A DNA stretch of 41,918 bases from an uncultured Gammaproteobacteria bacterium (GCA_913045055.1 CAJWPI010000013.1:1-41918); one strand, 5' to 3'; numbered from the stretch's first letter, positions 19,002 through 29,059 are shown. Translations and numbers: made by a program. The notes: a model not told the origin generated them from the sequence alone.

Positions 19002-19394
19002 CTAAAAAACAGAACAAATTAATTCCCCACCTATTCCGATCTCCTTTGCCTTTTTATCAGTCATTAATCCTTGGCTGGTGGATACAATAATTGTGCCTAG
19101 TCCTCCCTTAATTGAAGGTATTTCTGCTGAAGCTCTATACTCTCTTAGGCCTGGTCTACTAATTCTTTTAAATTCTTTTATAACAGGCTTTCCTTCATAA
19201 TATTTTAATAAAATTGTGAGTAAAGGTTTCTTATCTTCAGAAACTTTATATGAATCAATATAACCTTCTTCTTGAAGAACTTTAGCAATTGCTACTTTTT
19301 TTGTTGAACAAGGAACAGTTAGGTCTTTTTTAAACCTAGTTTGAGCATTACTTATGCTTGAAAGAAGGTCTGCTATGGGGTCTTGAATTGACAT
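19002..19394 (-). CDS. rpsH: 30S ribosomal protein S8
   Basis: S8 binds helix 21 of 16S rRNA and, in E. coli, represses the spc operon by binding near the rplE start. The 130 residues equal E. coli S8: MSIQDPIADLLSSISNAQ at the start and ISTSQGLMTDKKAKEIGIGG near the end. A TTG five codons upstream (19409) is in frame but lies inside the rpsN end region; the ATG at 19394 gives the family N terminus. Spacing to rpsN is 8 bases. Confidence 0.97.
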   Translation of the reverse strand: MSIQDPIADLLSSISNAQTRFKKDLTVPCSTKKVAIAKVLQEEGYIDSYKVSEDKKPLLTILLKYYEGKPVIKEFKRISRPGLREYRASAEIPSIKGGLGTIIVSTSQGLMTDKKAKEIGIGGELICSVF

Positions 19395-19402
19395 ATTAAT
19401 AA

Positions 19403-19708
19403 TTACCAACTTGATTTGACTAAGCCAGGGATATCTCCCTTCATAGCCAACTCTCGAATTTTATTTCTTCCTAAACCAAATTTTCTGTAAACAGCTCTAG
19501 GCCTGCCAGTTATACTGCATCTCCTTTGCAATCTTACTGGACTTGCATTCCTAGGTAGCTTTTGAAGTTTAATCTGAGCTTCTAATCTATCTTCATCTGA
19601 AGTATTAGGATTTCTTATTATTTCTTTAAGCTTTGTACGTTTTTCAGAGAAGCGTAGAACGGTTCTCTGTCTTTTTTCTTCTCTTGCTTTCATTGATGCC
19701 TTTGCCAT
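19403..19708 (-). CDS. rpsN: 30S ribosomal protein S14 (zinc-free long form)
   Basis: S14 is a 30S head protein needed late in assembly. The 101-residue sequence is the long C-minus form: [20 protein letters not shown], and a C-terminal [20 protein letters not shown] with no four-cysteine zinc site. Length equals E. coli S14. It lies between rplE and rpsH with 8 bases on each side. Confidence 0.98.
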   Translation of the reverse strand: MAKASMKAREEKRQRTVLRFSEKRTKLKEIIRNPNTSDEDRLEAQIKLQKLPRNASPVRLQRRCSITGRPRAVYRKFGLGRNKIRELAMKGDIPGLVKSSW

Positions 19709-19716
19709 AATTTCAC

Positions 19717-20259
19717 CTATTTATCTTTGAAAGGAAAAAGCATTGCTCTTAGCAATATTTCTCCTTCTTTATCATTCTTTGCTGATGTTGTAATAGTAAT
19801 ATCCATTCCTCTTATTTTATCTACTTTATCGTAGTCGATTTCAGGAAAAATAATATGTTCTTTAATACCAATCGAGAAATTTCCTCTGCCATCAAAAGAT
19901 TTTGCATCAAGCCCTCTAAAATCTCTCTCCCGAGGTATTGCTATTCCTAACAATCTTTGAAGAAAATCATACATTCTATCCCCTCTAAGAGTGGCTTTAC
20001 ATCCAATAGGCATACCATCTCTTATTTTAAAATTAGCTACTGACTTCCTAACCTTGGTAATAAGAGGCTTTTGTCCGCTTATCAAAGCTAAATCTTCTGA
20101 AGCCCTTTCCAAAAGTTTCTTATCCACTAACACCTCTCCTATTCCCATATTCAAGGTAACTTTAACTATTTTGGGAACAGACATATGAGATGTAAGGTTT
20201 AAAGATTCTTTAAGATCTTTAACTACAATATTCTTATAATGTTCTTTTAGAGGTATCAT
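19717..20259 (-). CDS. rplE: 50S ribosomal protein L5
   Basis: L5 binds 5S rRNA and contacts the P-site tRNA. The 180 residues (179 in E. coli) include [36 protein letters not shown] and [20 protein letters not shown]. Its start abuts the rplX stop with no gap, so the two are probably translationally coupled. The S8 repressor site of E. coli lies at this start; I could not establish an equivalent structure by eye. Confidence 0.98.
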   Translation of the reverse strand: MIPLKEHYKNIVVKDLKESLNLTSHMSVPKIVKVTLNMGIGEVLVDKKLLERASEDLALISGQKPLITKVRKSVANFKIRDGMPIGCKATLRGDRMYDFLQRLLGIAIPRERDFRGLDAKSFDGRGNFSIGIKEHIIFPEIDYDKVDKIRGMDITITTSAKNDKEGEILLRAMLFPFKDK

Positions 20260-20574
20260 TTATTTAATTTCTTTTCCTGAAGATTTAAAAATTCTAACCT
20301 TTGATCCATCTTCTTGTACCTTTATCGCTACACGATCTGGTTTCTTAGTTGAAGGGTTGTATATAGCAATATTGGAAATATTTATAGGGGATTCTTTTTC
20401 TACTATTCCCCCCTCTATGCCAGCTTGAGGGTTAGGTTTAGTATGCCTTTTAACTATTTTTACTCCTGAAACAAAACATTTCTTTTCTGAAATCATCTTA
20501 GTAAGAGTTCCAGTTTTGCCTTTATCCTTTCCAGAAATCACGAATACTTGATCACCTGTTTTTAATTTATTCAT
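20260..20574 (-). CDS. rplX: 50S ribosomal protein L24
   Basis: L24 starts 50S assembly at the 5' domain of 23S rRNA. The 104 residues equal the E. coli length. A KOW motif is visible near the N terminus (GDQVFVISGKDKGKTGTLTK), followed by HTKPNPQAGIEGGIVEKESP. It follows rplN after 6 bases and directly abuts rplE. Confidence 0.97.
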   Translation of the reverse strand: MNKLKTGDQVFVISGKDKGKTGTLTKMISEKKCFVSGVKIVKRHTKPNPQAGIEGGIVEKESPINISNIAIYNPSTKKPDRVAIKVQEDGSKVRIFKSSGKEIK

Positions 20575-20580
20575 AACTTC

Positions 20581-20949
20581 TTATAAGACCTCAGGTGCCA
20601 GAGAAATTATTCTCATAAATGCTTCACTTCTTAACTCACGAGATACTGGACCGAAAACTCTAGTGCCTATAGGTTGCTTCTGTGCATTAATTAAAACAGC
20701 AGCATTTTCATCAAAACTTATAGAAGACCCATCAGCTCTTCTTAGCTTATTCTTTGAGCGTACTATTACAGCATCTAATACTTCGCCTTTTTTAACCCTG
20801 CCTGTTGGTATTGCTTCCTTTACAGTAACTTTGATAATATCCCCAACAGTAGCATATCTTTTCTTAGACCCACCCAAGACCTTAATGCACATTAATTTTC
20901 TGGCTCCACTATTGTCAGCTACATCCAAATATGTCTGTTCTTGAATCAT
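20581..20949 (-). CDS. rplN: 50S ribosomal protein L14
   Basis: L14 sits at the subunit interface and binds the silencing factor RsfS. The 122 residues (123 in E. coli) begin [20 protein letters not shown] and contain [18 protein letters not shown] and [13 protein letters not shown]. In E. coli rplN starts the spc operon. Here only 22 bases separate it from rpsQ, so it is probably read from the S10 promoter. Confidence 0.98.
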   Translation of the reverse strand: MIQEQTYLDVADNSGARKLMCIKVLGGSKKRYATVGDIIKVTVKEAIPTGRVKKGEVLDAVIVRSKNKLRRADGSSISFDENAAVLINAQKQPIGTRVFGPVSRELRSEAFMRIISLAPEVL

Positions 20950-20971
20950 GATCTACATAAAACCTATTAAT

Positions 20972-21220
20972 TTAACTGTTATTAACTTCAACCAAACTCC
21001 AAGATTTGGTCTTTGATATTTTCTTACATTCCTCCACGATAACTGAGTCTCCTTCTTTACACTTATTCCCTTCATCATGAACTTGGAGTCGAGTTGAACG
21101 TTTTATTATTTTTCTATAGAGAGGATGTTTCACCTTTCTCTCTATAAGAACTGTAATAGTCTTATCTCTAGAAGCACTTACTACAAGACCTGTTTCGCGT
21201 TTATTTAATTTTGCTTTCAT
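20972..21220 (-). CDS. rpsQ: 30S ribosomal protein S17
   Basis: S17 binds 16S rRNA helices 7 and 11 early in 30S assembly. The 82-residue OB-fold protein (84 in E. coli) shows [39 protein letters not shown] and the ending [10 protein letters not shown]. Its start lies 20 bases inside the end of rpmC in another frame, an unusual overlap for this pair. The N terminus ([11 protein letters not shown]) aligns with the family, so the overlap looks real. Confidence 0.96.
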   Translation of the reverse strand: MKAKLNKRETGLVVSASRDKTITVLIERKVKHPLYRKIIKRSTRLQVHDEGNKCKEGDSVIVEECKKISKTKSWSLVEVNNS

Positions 21221-21425
21221 CGGTACCTTCTAAATCATTCTCTCTTTCTAGAGTTTTGAGTTTTGCTATAGATCTTCTTAAATCTTTTATTTTATGGGTT
21301 TCCTTCAATTGTCCTGAAGAGAGTTTAAACTTTAATTCCATAAGTTCTTTTTGATACTTTTCCTGTTCTTCAATAAGATTTGTTTTGCCCTCTCTCAATT
21401 TTTCTAAAAACTTATTATCAGCCAT
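21201..21425 (-). CDS. rpmC: 50S ribosomal protein L29
   Basis: L29 lies beside L23 at the peptide exit site. The protein is a helical hairpin; the diagnostic part is [20 protein letters not shown] followed by [15 protein letters not shown]. At 74 residues it is longer than E. coli L29 (63), with a few extra N-terminal residues and an acidic tail ([12 protein letters not shown]) encoded partly in the 20-base overlap with rpsQ. It follows rplP after 4 bases. Confidence 0.95.
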   Translation of the reverse strand: MADNKFLEKLREGKTNLIEEQEKYQKELMELKFKLSSGQLKETHKIKDLRRSIAKLKTLERENDLEGTDESKIK

Positions 21426-21429
21426 TAAA

Positions 21430-21837
21430 TTAATCTCTTTTTATGAAGGTTGTTTGAAAAGGTATCTTAGAAGCAGCTAAAGAAAAAGCTTCTCGAGCTA
21501 AACTCTCTTCTGCTCCCTCCATTTCATAAAGTATTTTTCCTGGCTTAATAGTACTTACCCATAGCTCTACATTCCCTTTTCCTTTTCCCTGTCTTACTTC
21601 TAAGGGTTTTTTGGTAATAGGTTTATCAGGAAAAACTCTTATCCAAATTTTTGCTCCTCTTTTTACTTTCCTTGTCATAGCTCTTCTTGCTGCTTCTATC
21701 TGTCTAGAAGTTAATTGACCTCTAGTAAGAGCTTTTAGACCAAAGGTACCAAAGTTTAAAGAACTTCCCCGATAAGCTATTCCCTTATTCCTTCCCTTCT
21801 GTTGTTTTCTGTATTTTGTTCTCTTAGGTTGAAACAT
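21430..21837 (-). CDS. rplP: 50S ribosomal protein L16
   Basis: L16 helps shape the A site and binds near the peptidyl transferase centre. The 135 residues (136 in E. coli) begin [19 protein letters not shown] and include [20 protein letters not shown] and [20 protein letters not shown]. It lies 2 bases after rpsC and 4 before rpmC. Confidence 0.98.
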   Translation of the reverse strand: MFQPKRTKYRKQQKGRNKGIAYRGSSLNFGTFGLKALTRGQLTSRQIEAARRAMTRKVKRGAKIWIRVFPDKPITKKPLEVRQGKGKGNVELWVSTIKPGKILYEMEGAEESLAREAFSLAASKIPFQTTFIKRD

Positions 21838-21839
21838 AT

Positions 21840-22499
21840 TTATACCTTTTCTTTATTATCTAAAGGTTGTTGTTTTAGTATCTCTCCTTTAAAGATCCAC
21901 ACCTTGACTCCGATGATTCCATAGGTAGTTTTTGCCTCTGCTAACCCAAAGTCCACATCTGCTCTTAAGGTATGGAGAGGAACCCTTCCTTCTTTGTGCC
22001 ATTCAGCTCTAGCAATATCAGCACCCCCTAGTCTTCCAGCAACCCTAATCTTTACGCCTACTGCTCCCTGGCGCATAGAATTTTGTACTGCTCTTTTCAT
22101 TGCTCTTCTAAACATAACTCTTCTTTCTAATTGTTGGGCTACACTTTCAGCAAGTAATTTTGCGTCTAAATCAGGTTTCCTTATTTCCTTGATGCTTAAA
22201 GTTACTGGAATACCCATTCTTTTATTAATTTCATTCCTCATAAGTTCTATATCTTCTCCCTTTTTTCCAATAACTATTCCTGGTCTTGAGGTATGAATAA
22301 AGATTCTGGCATTATCAGCAGTTCTTTCTATTTCTACTTTGCTTACTGAGGCATGGGAAAGTTTTGAAAGTAAGAATTCCCTTATTTCTATATCATTAAG
22401 CAGATTTTTTGTGTATTGAGACTTCTCTGCATACCAATTTGAAGAATGCTGTTTGGTAATTCCCAATCTAAATCCAATAGGATGTACTTTTTGCCCCAT
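21840..22499 (-). CDS. rpsC: 30S ribosomal protein S3
   Basis: S3 lines the mRNA entry tunnel with S4 and S5 and takes part in mRNA helicase activity. The 219 residues (233 in E. coli, shorter at the C terminus) start [23 protein letters not shown] domain is visible ([18 protein letters not shown]) and then the C-terminal domain ([20 protein letters not shown]). The gene follows rplV after 1 base. Confidence 0.98.
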   Translation of the reverse strand: MGQKVHPIGFRLGITKQHSSNWYAEKSQYTKNLLNDIEIREFLLSKLSHASVSKVEIERTADNARIFIHTSRPGIVIGKKGEDIELMRNEINKRMGIPVTLSIKEIRKPDLDAKLLAESVAQQLERRVMFRRAMKRAVQNSMRQGAVGVKIRVAGRLGGADIARAEWHKEGRVPLHTLRADVDFGLAEAKTTYGIIGVKVWIFKGEILKQQPLDNKEKV

Positions 22500-22500
22500 A

Positions 22501-22839
22501 TTAATTCTCTTCTGTTAGTGTTAGGTTGATATTACAACTTCGTTTAAAGAATCTATCCGCTCGTCCTCTGGCTCTAGGCTTGATCCTTTTCATAGTGAAG
22601 CTTTTATCTACTGAAATTGTAGAAATAATTAAGGTATTGGGATCTAGCCCTGAATTGTGTTGAGCATTAGCAATTGCTGATTTTAATAATTTCTTTACTA
22701 TGTAAGCTGATTTTTGCTTATCAAATACCAATATATCGATTGCCTCATTCACATGCTTACCTCTAATCTGATTAGCTATTAGTCTAGCTTTCTGATCAGA
22801 AACTCTAGCTCCTTTTAGTCTTGCACTTACCTTAGTCAT
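22501..22839 (-). CDS. rplV: 50S ribosomal protein L22
   Basis: L22 extends a beta-hairpin into the exit tunnel and, with L4, forms its constriction. The 112 residues (110 in E. coli) include [20 protein letters not shown] and the hairpin tip [20 protein letters not shown]. The tip region deleted in erythromycin-resistant E. coli is intact. It lies between rpsS (6 bases) and rpsC (1 base). Confidence 0.98.
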   Translation of the reverse strand: MTKVSARLKGARVSDQKARLIANQIRGKHVNEAIDILVFDKQKSAYIVKKLLKSAIANAQHNSGLDPNTLIISTISVDKSFTMKRIKPRARGRADRFFKRSCNINLTLTEEN

Positions 22840-22845
22840 GAAAAA

Positions 22846-23124
22846 TTAATCTGTTTTAGTTTTTCTATCTCCAGAATGGGCCCTGAAGGTTCTTGTTAAT
22901 ACAAATTCTCCCAATTTATGCCCGACCATATCTTCCTGAATAAATATAGGAACATGCTGTCTTCCATTATGAACAGCTATATTTAGTCCTACCATTGTGG
23001 GAGTAATAAGTGATCTTCTAGACCAAGTCTTAATAGGCTTTTTGTCTTTAGTCTGAATAGCAACATCTACCTTCTTTTTCAGATGTAGATCCATAAATGG
23101 TCCCTTTTTTAGTGATCTAGGCAT
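22846..23124 (-). CDS. rpsS: 30S ribosomal protein S19
   Basis: S19 lies in the 30S head and forms a complex with S13. The 92 residues equal E. coli S19: [40 protein letters not shown] and the ending [13 protein letters not shown]. It follows rplB after 14 bases. Confidence 0.98.
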   Translation of the reverse strand: MPRSLKKGPFMDLHLKKKVDVAIQTKDKKPIKTWSRRSLITPTMVGLNIAVHNGRQHVPIFIQEDMVGHKLGEFVLTRTFRAHSGDRKTKTD

Positions 23125-23138
23125 TTTTTGTTTCTCTT

Positions 23139-23969
23139 CTAAGCATTTTTTCTACGTATAATCATCTTGTCGCTAGGTCTTTTTTTTCTAGTACGATAGC
23201 CTTTAGTTGAAACACCCCATGGAGTAACTGGATGCCTTCCTCCCGATGTTTTTCCCTCGCCTCCACCATGAGGATGATCAACAGGGTTCATAGCTACTCC
23301 TCTAACTGTAGGTCTAATACCTCTCCATCTATTAGCTCCTGCTTTACCTATTGATTGTAAGGAATGTTCAAAATTAGATACTGCTCCCACAGTAGCTCTG
23401 CAGTCTGAAAGTACTCTTCTTACCTCTCCACTTCTTAACCTCAATGTAGTATATCTCCCCTCAATTGCTAAGATTTGTGCTGATGTACCTGCACTTCTTA
23501 CCATTTGAGCCCCTTTTCCAGGAAAGCCTTCTATACAGTGAACTACGGTCCCCAAAGGCATATTTTTAAGGGAAAGGGCATTTCCTGCACGAATTGGAGC
23601 TTTAGTACCAGATTCAATTAAATCCCCTGGTTTTAAATCTTGAGGAGCAATTATATATCTTCTCTCTCCGTCTTGATAAAGAATTAATGCTATATGAGCT
23701 GATCTATTAGGATCATATTCTATTCTTTCTACTTTTCCTTTTATCTCATCCTTATTGCGCTTGAAATCAATTACTCTATAGTGCTTTTTATGACCCCCAC
23801 CTCTATGTCTTGTAGTAATTCGGCCTTTATTATTTCTCCCCGATCTTTGAATCTTTTTCTCTAAAAGAGGAGCATAGCCATCACCTTTATGCAAATCTTC
23901 CCTGGAAACCCATGATCTCGTTCTTCTTCCAGGTGAAGTGGGTTTTGCTTTTTTTATCTTAGAAGCCAT
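23139..23969 (-). CDS. rplB: 50S ribosomal protein L2
   Basis: L2 is a primary 23S rRNA binder needed for subunit association and peptidyl transferase activity. The 276 residues (273 in E. coli) include [39 protein letters not shown] and the conserved [20 protein letters not shown] with the histidine known to be important near the active site. It lies 3 bases after rplW. Confidence 0.98.
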   Translation of the reverse strand: MASKIKKAKPTSPGRRTRSWVSREDLHKGDGYAPLLEKKIQRSGRNNKGRITTRHRGGGHKKHYRVIDFKRNKDEIKGKVERIEYDPNRSAHIALILYQDGERRYIIAPQDLKPGDLIESGTKAPIRAGNALSLKNMPLGTVVHCIEGFPGKGAQMVRSAGTSAQILAIEGRYTTLRLRSGEVRRVLSDCRATVGAVSNFEHSLQSIGKAGANRWRGIRPTVRGVAMNPVDHPHGGGEGKTSGGRHPVTPWGVSTKGYRTRKKRPSDKMIIRRKNA

Positions 23970-23972
23970 TTT

Positions 23973-24260
23973 TTATTCAGTTCCCATATCTATTGATTGA
24001 CCCTCTGCAAGACTAATATATGCCTTTTTCCAATCAGATTTTCTTCTTAACCCATAACGAGATCTTTTAACCTTACCTTTATTAATTACTACAGTTACAT
24101 CTGTAACATTTACAGAAAAAAGTTTTTCGACTGCTTTTTTAATCTGCTTTTTACTAGCATCCTTTGATACTTTAAAAGCATATTGATTAGTGCTTTCCAT
24201 CAAGAAAGAAACTTTTTCAGTAAAGTAGGGGCTTTTAATTACTTTGTAGATATCTTGCAT
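23973..24260 (-). CDS. rplW: 50S ribosomal protein L23
   Basis: L23 is the docking site for trigger factor and signal recognition particle at the tunnel exit. The 95-residue protein (100 in E. coli) shows VIKSPYFTEKVSFLMESTNQ, FKVSKDASKKQIKKAVEKLF and NINKGK-like VVINKGKVKRSRYGLRRKSD. The surface glutamate that contacts trigger factor in E. coli lies in a KKAVEKLFSV stretch, and a glutamate is present here. The start overlaps the rplD stop by one base (TAATG). Confidence 0.97.
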   Translation of the reverse strand: MQDIYKVIKSPYFTEKVSFLMESTNQYAFKVSKDASKKQIKKAVEKLFSVNVTDVTVVINKGKVKRSRYGLRRKSDWKKAYISLAEGQSIDMGTE

Positions 24261-24883
24261 TATAAAAACCTTTCTTCTAGAGATGGAACTGTTTCAGAAG
24301 TAATAACAACCTTTTCAGCATTTACTAGTGCACTAGGATTTAAGGAGCTTAATGTCTCCACTTTAAGATTACTAAAGTTTCTAGTAGCTAAGTTAAGAGC
24401 TTCATCTTTCTTAGAAACAACAAAAACTGCATTGGAAATTCCCAGATCACTTAAGATTGTTTTAATTTGAGAAGATTTAGGAGGACTGTCGATCTGCAGA
24501 TCATCTAGAGCAAGAATCCTGTCTTCTTTAGCTAACCTTGACCATATAGATCTCATAGCAGCTCTATACATCTTCTTGTTGATTTTCTTATTTGTTCTTT
24601 TTGTGTATTCTTTTGCAAAAGTGACACCCCCTCCTCTCCAAAGAGGACTTCTAATGGTACCTGCTCTTGCTCTACCAGTTCCTTTTTGTTTCCAGGGCTT
24701 CCTTCCTCCTCCACGAACTCTAGACCTATTTTTTTGTTCTTTTGTTCTCTGATGGCTATTGAAGATATAAGTAGTTATTAATTGATGCACTAGATCTTCA
24801 TTGAAAGGTTGAGAGAAAACCTTGTCTGAAAGAGTTAGTTTAGAACCCTTAGAGCCATTTTGTTTGAGGGCTTGAATTTCCAT
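24260..24883 (-). CDS. rplD: 50S ribosomal protein L4
   Basis: L4 helps form the exit-tunnel constriction and, in E. coli, represses the S10 operon by binding its leader. The 207 residues (201 in E. coli) contain the tunnel loop GGGRKPWKQKGTGRARAGTI with RSPLWRGGGV and the C-terminal domain ending VVITSETVPSLEERFL. It follows rplC after 1 base and overlaps rplW by one. Whether it binds the leader at 25849-25980 is unknown. Confidence 0.97.
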   Translation of the reverse strand: MEIQALKQNGSKGSKLTLSDKVFSQPFNEDLVHQLITTYIFNSHQRTKEQKNRSRVRGGGRKPWKQKGTGRARAGTIRSPLWRGGGVTFAKEYTKRTNKKINKKMYRAAMRSIWSRLAKEDRILALDDLQIDSPPKSSQIKTILSDLGISNAVFVVSKKDEALNLATRNFSNLKVETLSSLNPSALVNAEKVVITSETVPSLEERFL

Positions 24884-24884
24884 T

Positions 24885-25523
24885 TTACTTCTTTAAGGAT
24901 GGCTTTATAACTACAGTTGAACCAGTCGATCCTGGTATAGAACCTTTGATTAAGAGAATATTTTTCTTTGCATCCATAGACATAACTTTTAGGTTCTGGG
25001 TTGTTTTCCTTTGATGACCCATATGTCCAGACATTTTTTTTCCTTTCCATACTCTTCCAGGTGTCTGGCACTGACCAATGGATCCTGGAGCTCTGTGTGA
25101 TAATGAGTTCCCGTGTGTAGCATCTTGCATGCTAAAGTTCCATCTTTTAACTGTTCCAGCAAAACCTTTACCCTTTGATATTCCGGAAACGTCCACATAT
25201 TCATTATTTTCAAATTTATCTAAACCAATTGAATTCCCTACTTCTAATTCCTTTATTTCTTCTTCTGAAGTCCTAAACTCCCAAAGACCTTCTCCAGGTG
25301 CGGTTGAAGATTTCTTATAATGTCCTAACAAAGGTTTACTTAAATGTTTATCACTTTTTTTTCCAGTAGTAACTTGAATAGAAGAATATCCTTCATTATC
25401 TTTGGTCTTGATTTGGGTTATGGTGTTAGGTTCAATACTTACTACAGTCACAGCAACACCTTTTCCTTCCTCTGTAAAGAATCTTGTCATTCCTTGTTTT
25501 TTTCCTATTAAACCTATACTCAT
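24885..25523 (-). CDS. rplC: 50S ribosomal protein L3
   Basis: L3 initiates 50S assembly and reaches the peptidyl transferase centre. The 212 residues (209 in E. coli) include [39 protein letters not shown] and [20 protein letters not shown], which holds the glutamine methylated by PrmB in E. coli. The frame is open to 25580, but those codons overlap rpsJ. The ATG at 25523 gives the family N terminus and a 4-base gap; the ATG at 25535 (MNKK added) is the alternative. Confidence 0.96.
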   Translation of the reverse strand: MSIGLIGKKQGMTRFFTEEGKGVAVTVVSIEPNTITQIKTKDNEGYSSIQVTTGKKSDKHLSKPLLGHYKKSSTAPGEGLWEFRTSEEEIKELEVGNSIGLDKFENNEYVDVSGISKGKGFAGTVKRWNFSMQDATHGNSLSHRAPGSIGQCQTPGRVWKGKKMSGHMGHQRKTTQNLKVMSMDAKKNILLIKGSIPGSTGSTVVIKPSLKK

Positions 25524-25527
25524 TTTT

Positions 25528-25848
25528 TTATTCATTTTCATCGAGACTAATTTGAACCAATACTCCTGCAGACAGTTCAAGTTTGGTTAGTGCATCTAAA
25601 GTTTTTTCTGAAGGCTCAAGTATATCTAGGGTTCTTTTGTGTGTTTTTATTTCGTATTGATCTCTTGCATCTTTATCTTTATGGGGAGATATCAAAATAG
25701 TAGTTTTATGTTTCTTTACAGGCATTGGAATAGGGCCTTTAACTCTTGCTCCTGTCCTCTTAACAGTTTCAACAATCTCTTTTGCAGATACATCAAGAAG
25801 CCTATGATCAAAGGCTTTCAACCTAATTCTAATACTCTGTTTCTGCAC
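25528..25848 (-). CDS. rpsJ: 30S ribosomal protein S10 (NusE)
   Basis: S10 is a 30S head protein that also works with NusB and NusG in antitermination and transcription-translation coupling. The 106 residues (103 in E. coli) begin [20 protein letters not shown] and contain [19 protein letters not shown]. It is the first gene of the 28-gene S10-spc-alpha unit, preceded by a leader of about 130 bases with a strong promoter at 25984-26012. AGAGGGAAAATTG lies before the ATG. Confidence 0.98.
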   Translation of the reverse strand: MQKQSIRIRLKAFDHRLLDVSAKEIVETVKRTGARVKGPIPMPVKKHKTTILISPHKDKDARDQYEIKTHKRTLDILEPSEKTLDALTKLELSAGVLVQISLDENE

Positions 25849-25980
25849 AATTTTCCCTCTAATACCAAGTTCAACAACAATAAAACCAATGTCCTAGAAA
25901 TCTAGAACAGGAATATCCTTTAAAATACGCCCTTTTTAGCGAAATCTAGCGATCTAAAGCCCCACGAACAAAAAAGTTCG
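25849..25980 (-). promoter_or_regulatory. Leader of the S10-spc-alpha transcription unit
   Basis: About 130 bases separate the predicted S10 transcription start (near 25977) from the rpsJ ATG. In E. coli this position holds the L4-binding attenuator. Here I see an inverted repeat CGAAC/GTTCG (25965-25969 with 25976-25980) that straddles the start site, and two copies of GAAATCTAG on the plus strand (25897-25905, 25941-25949). No G/C-rich hairpin with a T tract is present. There is no open reading frame of note. Confidence 0.45.
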
Positions 25981-25983
25981 CAA

Positions 25984-26012
25984 ATTCTAGTTTTGTGGCA
26001 TGCAAGTGTCAA
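25984..26012 (-). promoter_or_regulatory. S10 operon promoter
   Basis: On the minus strand a perfect TTGACA (26007-26012) is followed after exactly 17 bases by TAGAAT (25984-25989), a near-consensus sigma70 promoter and the best in the window. It lies in the fusA-rpsJ gap and points at rpsJ. Since the gaps further down are all 22 bases or less, it is the likely main promoter for all 28 genes to rplQ. Confidence 0.8.
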
Positions 26013-26063
26013 CTAGAAATCTCTAAAAACTGCTTTTTATAAGGGAATTTAAGAAAAAATAAA

Positions 26064-28166
26064 TTACTCGTTTTTACTTATAACTGCATCAGCAACATTG
26101 GGAGGAACTTCAGAATATTTAAGAGGTTCCATTGTAAAAGTAGCTCTTCCTTGAGTAGCAGAGCGAAGATCTGTTGCATAACCGAACATTTCTGCTAGAG
26201 GTACCTCTCCAGAAATAACCTTTCCTGAAGGGCCATCTTCCATTGCTCCTACAACTCCCCTTCTCCTATTTAGATCTCCTACTACATCTCCCATGTAGTC
26301 TTCAGGTGTAACCACTTCTAAAGACATGATAGGTTCTAATAAAACTGGGTTTGCTTTTAAAGCCCCTTCTTTAAAAGCCATAGAGCCAGCAACTTTGAAG
26401 GCTATTTCACTAGAATCTACATCATGAAAAGAACCGTCATATAAAGTTACCTTTACATCTACTAGGGGGTAACCAGCTATAACCCCGGCCTCCATTTGTT
26501 CTTGGCAGCCTTTGTCAACCGCTGGAATAAATTCTTTAGGAATAGCTCCACCTACAATTTTGTTTTCAAACTCGTAATTTTCCTCTTCGGAATCAACAAG
26601 GGGTTCCATCCTAATAAATACATGACCATATTGACCCCTTCCTCCTGATTGCCTTACAAATTTAGCCTCCTGTTCAATTTTTTTCTTTATGGTTTCTCTA
26701 TAAGCAACTTGAGGTTTCCCCATATTTGCTTCAACGCTAAACTCTCTCTTCATCCTATCAACTAAAACATCTAGGTGTAGTTCACCCATCCCTGAAATTA
26801 TGGTTTGACCAGACTCTTCATCAGTTCTCATTTTAAATGAGGGGTCTTCCTGAGCTAACCTTCCTAAAGCTATGCCCATCTTTTCTTGATCTTCTTTGGT
26901 TTTAGGTTCGACTGCTACAGATATTACAGGTTCAGGGAAGTTCATTTCTTCTAAAACTATTTGATTTTTCTCATCGCATAAAGTTTCGCCTGTTACAGCC
27001 TGTTTAAGGCCAATTACAGCACAAATGTCTCCTGCTCTTACTTCATCAATTTCTTTTCTATTATTCGAATGCATTTGTAGCATTCTTCCTATTCGCTCTT
27101 TTTTTCCCTTCATAGGTAAATAAACTGAGTCTCCAGAATTTAAAGTTCCTGAATATACTCTTACAAAAGTTAGAGAACCAACATAAGGGTCTGTTGCAAT
27201 TTTGAATGCTAAGCCAGAAAAAGGCTCTGAATCATCAGCTTTTCTGGAACCTTCTGTTCCTTTGTCATCAAGTACCCCAGTTACTGGTTTAACCTGATTT
27301 GGCGCTGGTAAAAAGTCTATTACTGCATCCAACATTGTTTGTACTCCTTTATTCTTAAAGGCTGAACCACATAAAGTTACAACAATTTCTGATTCAAGAG
27401 TTCTTTGTCTTAATCCAGACTTAATATCCTGTTCAGAAAGATCGCCAGTTTCTAGATACTTATCCATTAGAGTTTCATTTGCTTCTGCAGCCGATTCAAG
27501 CATATTTTCACGCCACTCTTTAGCTAAAGTTACTAAATCTTCTGGAATATCTTCTAAAGAAAAAGTTGTTCCAAGATCTTCTTCTTTCCAAAATACTGCT
27601 TTCATCTTAATGAGATCAATTACACCTTTAAAATCTTCTTCAGACCCTATAGGCAATTGAATTGGAACAGGACTTGCACCTAATCTATTTTTTATTTGAT
27701 CTACAACTCTTAAAAAGTCTGCTCCTGCTCGATCCATTTTATTAATAAATGCTAACCTGGGAACTTGATATCGATTAGCTTGTCTCCATACAGTTTCAGA
27801 CTGTGGCTCAACTCCCGAACTACCACAAAATACTACGATAGCTCCATCTAACACACGTAGTGATCTTTCTACTTCTATAGTAAAGTCAACGTGACCTGGT
27901 GTATCAATTATATTTATTCTGTGTTGTGGATATTGTTTTGCTGTACCTTCCCAAAAACATGTAGTAGCAGCTGAAGTAATTGTTATGCCTCGTTCTTGTT
28001 CTTGTTCCATCCAGTCCATAACTGCAGCTCCATCATGAACCTCTCCTATTTTATGTGAAATGCCTGTGTAAAATAAAACACGTTCTGTTGTTGTTGTCTT
28101 TCCTGCATCAACATGTGCACAGATTCCTATATTTCTATACAGTTCTAGTGGAGTATTTCTAGACAT
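26064..28166 (-). CDS. fusA: Elongation factor G
   Basis: EF-G drives GTP-dependent translocation and, with RRF, ribosome recycling. The 700 residues (704 in E. coli) carry the GTPase motifs AHVDAGKT (17-24), the switch region [19 protein letters not shown] and NKMDRAG, followed by domains II-V. It is the last gene of the str operon here; the tuf copy that often follows fusA is missing, and 215 non-coding bases lead to rpsJ. Fusidic-acid target regions look ordinary. One EF-G only is in the window. Confidence 0.98.
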   Translation of the reverse strand: MSRNTPLELYRNIGICAHVDAGKTTTTERVLFYTGISHKIGEVHDGAAVMDWMEQEQERGITITSAATTCFWEGTAKQYPQHRINIIDTPGHVDFTIEVERSLRVLDGAIVVFCGSSGVEPQSETVWRQANRYQVPRLAFINKMDRAGADFLRVVDQIKNRLGASPVPIQLPIGSEEDFKGVIDLIKMKAVFWKEEDLGTTFSLEDIPEDLVTLAKEWRENMLESAAEANETLMDKYLETGDLSEQDIKSGLRQRTLESEIVVTLCGSAFKNKGVQTMLDAVIDFLPAPNQVKPVTGVLDDKGTEGSRKADDSEPFSGLAFKIATDPYVGSLTFVRVYSGTLNSGDSVYLPMKGKKERIGRMLQMHSNNRKEIDEVRAGDICAVIGLKQAVTGETLCDEKNQIVLEEMNFPEPVISVAVEPKTKEDQEKMGIALGRLAQEDPSFKMRTDEESGQTIISGMGELHLDVLVDRMKREFSVEANMGKPQVAYRETIKKKIEQEAKFVRQSGGRGQYGHVFIRMEPLVDSEEENYEFENKIVGGAIPKEFIPAVDKGCQEQMEAGVIAGYPLVDVKVTLYDGSFHDVDSSEIAFKVAGSMAFKEGALKANPVLLEPIMSLEVVTPEDYMGDVVGDLNRRRGVVGAMEDGPSGKVISGEVPLAEMFGYATDLRSATQGRATFTMEPLKYSEVPPNVADAVISKNE

Positions 28167-28186
28167 AAGAGATTAATAAAATTTAG

Positions 28187-28660
<474 letters not shown>

Positions 28661-29032
28661 TTATTTCGACTTTTTAGTTCCGTATTTAGATCTTCTCTGC
28701 TTCCTATCATCAACTCCAGCTGTATCTAATGTCCCTCTTACTGTGTGATATCTTACACCCGGTAAGTCTTTTACCCTTCCACCTCTTAAGAGTACAACAG
28801 AGTGTTCCTGTAGGTTATGTCCTTCTCCGCCTATATATGAAATAACTTCAAAACCTGATGTTAATCTAACTTTACAAACTTTTCTTAGAGCTGAATTTGG
28901 CTTCTTAGGCGTAGTTGTATATACCCTCGTACAAACTCCTCTTTTTTGAGGTGACCCCTTTAAAGCAGGCACATCCGTCTTGCTCTTCTTCTTCTTTCTC
29001 GGTTTTCTAACTAATTGATTAACTGAAGACAT
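28661..29032 (-). CDS. rpsL: 30S ribosomal protein S12
   Basis: S12 lies at the decoding centre and controls accuracy. The 123 residues (124 in E. coli) contain [20 protein letters not shown] and [17 protein letters not shown]. The lysines equivalent to E. coli K43 and K88, changed in streptomycin-resistant mutants, are both present, as is the aspartate methylthiolated by RimO (KDLPG). It is first in rpsL-rpsG-fusA, behind the promoter at 29060-29088. Confidence 0.98.
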   Translation of the reverse strand: MSSVNQLVRKPRKKKKSKTDVPALKGSPQKRGVCTRVYTTTPKKPNSALRKVCKVRLTSGFEVISYIGGEGHNLQEHSVVLLRGGRVKDLPGVRYHTVRGTLDTAGVDDRKQRRSKYGTKKSK

Positions 29033-29059
29033 AAATATATTAAATTCTAAAAGTCGCGC

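Noticed and set aside
24835-25071. 78-codon frame on the minus strand across the rplC/rplD junction
   Set aside because: It is an alternate frame inside two clearly identified ribosomal protein genes and has no gene-like features.
25965-25980. CGAAC/GTTCG hairpin as a terminator after fusA
   Set aside because: It lies downstream of the S10 promoter -10 box, on the expected start site, and is not followed by a T tract.
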